Assembly: GCA_020851635.1 (NCBI GenBank)
Contig: JADZCJ010000118.1
Coordinates: 1 to 64,000 of the forward strand
Origin: Anaerolineae bacterium
GTDB lineage: Bacteria > Chloroflexota > Anaerolineae > UBA4142 > SHND01
Reading direction: 5' to 3'
DNA: 64,000 nt
Part shown: positions 61,338 through 64,000 of the stretch, one piece after another
How positions within the stretch are numbered: the stretch's first letter is position 1
Layout of the letters: the number at the start of each line of letters is the position of its first letter
Notes under the pieces: generated by a model
What the model was told of the DNA's origin: nothing
Databases searched by the model: none
The model's input: only the letters and a program-made list of their open reading frames with translations
Program-made: the position numbers and the translations under genes

Positions 61338-62897
61338 TTATTCCTCGTCTACAGTCTCTTGCTCGTCCGCTGTCGCCTCATCATCCAGTTCCTGGTCTTG
61401 TTCGTCCAACTCGTCCAGCCAATCGTTCTTGCCGCCTTTGTGTTTCTTTTGGGCGACAACCTTACCCGCCTTGGGGTCAAAGACAAGCGTCTGGCGTTTG
61501 CGGCGGTCCTCTTTGAGTTTGCGGGTGCGTTCGTCGTCTTCCGGATTGTCGCGGTTGTCCTCTTGGATCTGGCGTTCTTCAAATTGACGGAGCGCTTCGG
61601 CAAAGGGAATTTCTTCTTCGGGTTCCGGTTCGGGCTCCGGCGCGGGAGCGACCGCAAGAGGAGTCTCGACGCGCGCGGCGGACGCCGGCTCGCCGGGTTG
61701 CGCCGGTTTGGCGTCCTCAGGCGCAGTCCCGACCAAGTCCGTCGGCGTTTCCGGAACGGACTCGATGTCGGTCTCGACTTGGGTGATGATTTGCTGAGCA
61801 GCGAGCACCGCTTCCTGCTCCATCTGACGCCGCATGACATCTTCGTTTACTTGCGCCTCGCTCTTGATGTCAATGCGCCAGCCCGTCAGTTTTGCGGCGA
61901 GCCGCGCGTTCTGCCCTTCTTTGCCAATCGCGAGCGACAATTGTTTATCGGCGACGATCACGGTTGCGACCTTGTCGCCATCCTCATCCTCGGTCAGGGT
62001 CACCTGGGTCACTTTGGCGGGCGAAAGCGCGCTGGCGATAAAAATCTGCGGATTCGGGTTCCATTCGATCACGTCAATTTTTTCGCCCGACAATTCGTTC
62101 ACAATCGCCTGGATCCGCACCCCGCGCTGCCCGACGCACGCGCCGACGGGGTCAATGCCGTCCTGTGTTGCGGCGACGGCGACTTTACTGCGCTGACCCG
62201 CTTCGCGCGCGATGGACTTGATCTCTACCAAGCCGTTGAAAATTTCCGGAACTTCGATTTCGAGCAGACGGCGCAGCATGTTGCGATGCGTGCGCGAGAG
62301 CATGACCTGGGGACCGCGCGACGATTTGTTGACCTCGATAATCAACGCGCGAATCTTTTGGTTGTGCCGATATCGTTCGGTGGGAATCTGTTCGTTTTTG
62401 GGCAGGACCCCCTCAAGGCGCCCCAGGTCAATGGTGAGGTTGCCCTGTTCGATAGTTTTGACGGTGCCTTGAACAATTTCACCCTCTCGCTCGTGAAAGG
62501 TGGTGTAGAGGGTGTCGCGCTCGGCTTCGCGGATGCGCTGTAGGACGACCTGCTTGGCAGTTTGCGCGGCGATGCGCCCAAAGTTGTCGGGCGTGGACTC
62601 GATGGCGACTTGGCCCCCGAGGTCTGCCATCGGATCAATTTCGCGCGCCCTGTCGAGGGTGATTTCTGCGCGCGGATCCAACACATTTTCCACGACCGTT
62701 TTCTGGGCAAAGATTTTTACTTTGCCGCTGCTCGGGTCAATTTTTGCGGAAATGTTGGTGGAGCCGCCGTAATTCCGTTTGTATGCCGAAACGAGCGCCT
62801 GTTCCACAGCGCCGAGTACTGTCTCTTTGGACAAGCCGCGTTCCGTGCAAATTTGTGCGATTGCGACGATAAAATCGTTTTTGGTTGCCTGCGCCAT
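61338..62897 (-). CDS. nusA: Transcription termination/antitermination factor NusA
   Basis: NusA binds RNA polymerase and modulates pausing and termination. The 519-residue protein has the N-terminal polymerase-binding domain (1-125), S1 (about 130-200), KH1 with [20 protein letters not shown]2 with [19 protein letters not shown] (about 315-333), and a long acidic, Glu/Pro-rich C-terminal extension (about 360-519) unlike the acidic repeats of Escherichia coli. rimP, which normally precedes nusA, is missing; a membrane-protein gene stands there instead. Confidence 0.96.
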   Translation of the reverse strand: MAQATKNDFIVAIAQICTERGLSKETVLGAVEQALVSAYKRNYGGSTNISAKIDPSSGKVKIFAQKTVVENVLDPRAEITLDRAREIDPMADLGGQVAIESTPDNFGRIAAQTAKQVVLQRIREAERDTLYTTFHEREGEIVQGTVKTIEQGNLTIDLGRLEGVLPKNEQIPTERYRHNQKIRALIIEVNKSSRGPQVMLSRTHRNMLRRLLEIEVPEIFNGLVEIKSIAREAGQRSKVAVAATQDGIDPVGACVGQRGVRIQAIVNELSGEKIDVIEWNPNPQIFIASALSPAKVTQVTLTEDEDGDKVATVIVADKQLSLAIGKEGQNARLAAKLTGWRIDIKSEAQVNEDVMRRQMEQEAVLAAQQIITQVETDIESVPETPTDLVGTAPEDAKPAQPGEPASAARVETPLAVAPAPEPEPEPEEEIPFAEALRQFEERQIQEDNRDNPEDDERTRKLKEDRRKRQTLVFDPKAGKVVAQKKHKGGKNDWLDELDEQDQELDDEATADEQETVDEE

Positions 62898-62954
62898 ATA
62901 ACGTGCCCAAAGCGTGTCAGACCGCGTCTGTCATACTTTGTCTCTATCAACAAA

Positions 62955-62979
62955 GAACAGTCGGGGGCGCCGACTGTTC
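62955..62979 (-). terminator. Stem-loop between the DUF4203-like gene and nusA
   Basis: GAACAGTCGG (62955-62964) pairs perfectly with 62970-62979 around a five-base loop. On the minus strand it is followed by TTTGTTG only, but on the plus strand by AGAAAAAAAAC, so its termination efficiency for the upstream membrane-protein gene is uncertain. Confidence 0.5.
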
Positions 62980-63043
62980 AGAAAAAAAACGAGCGAGGTT
63001 GAATAGCCAAATTATATGCAAAAGGGTTGTTTTTGCAAATCGC

Positions 63044-63718
63044 TCAGAGTTTAGAAGGCGCGGGCGCTGGTGACGTCGGTTGCCCGGTTTTTTTGCGCTC
63101 CCCGCGTCGCCAGACGCTGGTTTGATAAACGATTCCAACGAGCATGGTAATCAACCACATATAGGCGCTGAGGGGCGAATTTAGATCGAGCTTGAACGCA
63201 TCTACCAGCATCTTGGAACCGAGCATGACGGACAGAATGATCATGGTCTCGGCGGGTTGATTAATTGCAATGACGGCGATGATGGCGCCGGCGACAATCA
63301 CCAAAGTTCGGCGGACCGGCTCGGGCAGCTCGAACGCAAACAGGTGCAGGATGATCACAAGGAAAAACGCCCCGGTCGAAAAACCAACCACCGCGCTTGC
63401 CGCGCGGGGAAAGCGCAGTGAGCAAATCACGCCTGCCAAAGCAGAGACGATGAACCAGAAAACCAGCAGGAGAGCTATCTGAAGCTGAGACTGGGTTGGT
63501 TCACCGACGCTTTCGAGCCCCAAGTCGAACTGCATACTGCCCTGTGCCAGCATATCGAGCGCGTTGGGGTCAAGCAAAGCTCCCAGCAATACAATCGCCG
63601 ATGTTGCAAATACAAATGCCCCCAGAATCCAAAAGAGCCGACGCCCGAACAATACAAAGATCAAGCCGACTCCGAATTGGAGGGCAAAATCAACTATGAT
63701 CTCTATGTTCTGTTCCAT
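63044..63718 (-). CDS. Multi-spanning membrane protein (DUF4203-like)
   Basis: This 224-residue protein has about seven hydrophobic helices and a hydrophilic Lys/Pro-rich C-terminus. The pattern of a short first helix pair, FGRRLFWILGAFVFA and the ALAGVICSLRFPRAA block fits the DUF4203/TMEM198-like class of unknown function. GAGGCAGA precedes the ATG. It occupies the place where rimP is usually found. Confidence 0.65.
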   Translation of the reverse strand: MEQNIEIIVDFALQFGVGLIFVLFGRRLFWILGAFVFATSAIVLLGALLDPNALDMLAQGSMQFDLGLESVGEPTQSQLQIALLLVFWFIVSALAGVICSLRFPRAASAVVGFSTGAFFLVIILHLFAFELPEPVRRTLVIVAGAIIAVIAINQPAETMIILSVMLGSKMLVDAFKLDLNSPLSAYMWLITMLVGIVYQTSVWRRGERKKTGQPTSPAPAPSKL

Positions 63719-63792
63719 AAATCTGCCTCGCCTGATGATTCAAGCATAGGTTTGGGCAATTGATGTCATATGTTCCATCACATGCCCTCGCT

Positions 63793-64000
63793 CTATTTGT
63801 CAGAGGAAAACGAGTTCCATACGGACCAAACGATGCGCAGACCGATGGCGGTTGCAATCACCGCGCCCCCAAGAAACAAGAAAAAGGCGATGGACGAAAG
63901 CTGGATGCCGCCCCATTGACTGGTCAAATTTGTCGCAATGGCTGAACCAATCAAAAGTCCGACGAGCAAAAGGGTGAGCGCCAGCAGAGTGATGTTGCGA
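63793..64000 (-). CDS. Small membrane protein, 5' part beyond window
   Basis: The last 208 bases encode the C-terminal 68 residues of a minus-strand protein ending SFSSDK. Two hydrophobic stretches (NITLLALTLLLVGLLIG and SIAFFLFLGGAVIATAIGL) are separated by a short polar loop, so at least two membrane spans are present. No family is recognised. It precedes the DUF4203-like gene by about 75 bases on the same strand. Confidence 0.7.
   Translation of the reverse strand, partial: RNITLLALTLLLVGLLIGSAIATNLTSQWGGIQLSSIAFFLFLGGAVIATAIGLRIVWSVWNSFSSDK

Noticed and set aside
61326-62543. Plus-strand open frame of 405 codons
   Set aside because: It is antisense to nusA; the hydrophobic, Phe-rich translation is typical of a complement frame.
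1-64000. CRISPR array, tRNA or rRNA genes
   Set aside because: I saw no regularly spaced repeats and no cloverleaf with a T-loop motif; a covariance search would be needed to exclude a divergent tRNA.

Overview
The window is a dense bacterial chromosome segment of moderately high GC. Gene content points to Chloroflexota, probably an Anaerolineae-like lineage; this is an inference from family composition (arrays of two-domain GNAT acetyltransferases, archease-RtcB next to a translation operon, a YfhO-type giant membrane protein, an RRM protein with a Gly-rich tail, a K+-independent H+-pyrophosphatase), not from a marker phylogeny. No rRNA, tRNA, CRISPR array or phage was seen.

Region 1 (1-14.6 kb) is accessory. 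An ISL3-family transposase gene sits beside a decayed GNAT gene. Then comes an almost gap-free minus-strand train of twelve genes: three RimJ/RimL-type GNATs, three two-domain GNATs, an ABC-F ATPase, an Eis-like acetyltransferase, a metallo-beta-lactamase-fold hydrolase, the ribosome-assembly GTPase RsgA, an MFS exporter and a fourth two-domain GNAT. In front of it lies a consensus promoter (TTGACA-17 bp-TATAAA), a short leader ORF with a strong Shine-Dalgarno, and two tandem intrinsic terminators sharing the same 5' stem arm. That layout is the classic form of a translation-sensing attenuator of antibiotic-resistance genes. I regard this operon as the most interesting system here.

Region 2 (14.6-32.4 kb) holds a secreted LysM/C39-peptidase-like protein, a PHP/AlbA-like multidomain protein, hsp20-lon divergent from the housekeeping sigma factor, a one-carbon pair (fchA-fhs) followed by an aminotransferase and a WecG/TagA glycosyltransferase, an orphan OmpR-type regulator and a ThDP enzyme. 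Region 3 (31.6-50.5 kb) has cell-surface and carbohydrate genes (GT2, a YfhO-flippase fusion, a GT-C-like membrane protein, 4-alpha-glucanotransferase, a large surface glycoside hydrolase), a DUF1992 protein, an RRM protein with a long leader, an H+-pyrophosphatase behind a promoter-terminator pair, an HD hydrolase and a histidine phosphatase. Next is a ProRS-like protein that has lost the synthetase signature motifs but keeps the editing domain.

Region 4 (50.5-64 kb) has ydcF-era on the plus strand and, on the minus strand, a compact RNA/translation cluster: nusA-ylxR-infB-nrnA-truB-ribF-archease-rtcB-molybdopterin-binding protein. The last five genes are joined by overlaps or one-base gaps. 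rimP and rbfA, usual members of such clusters, are absent. The window ends in two small membrane-protein genes, the second cut by the window edge.
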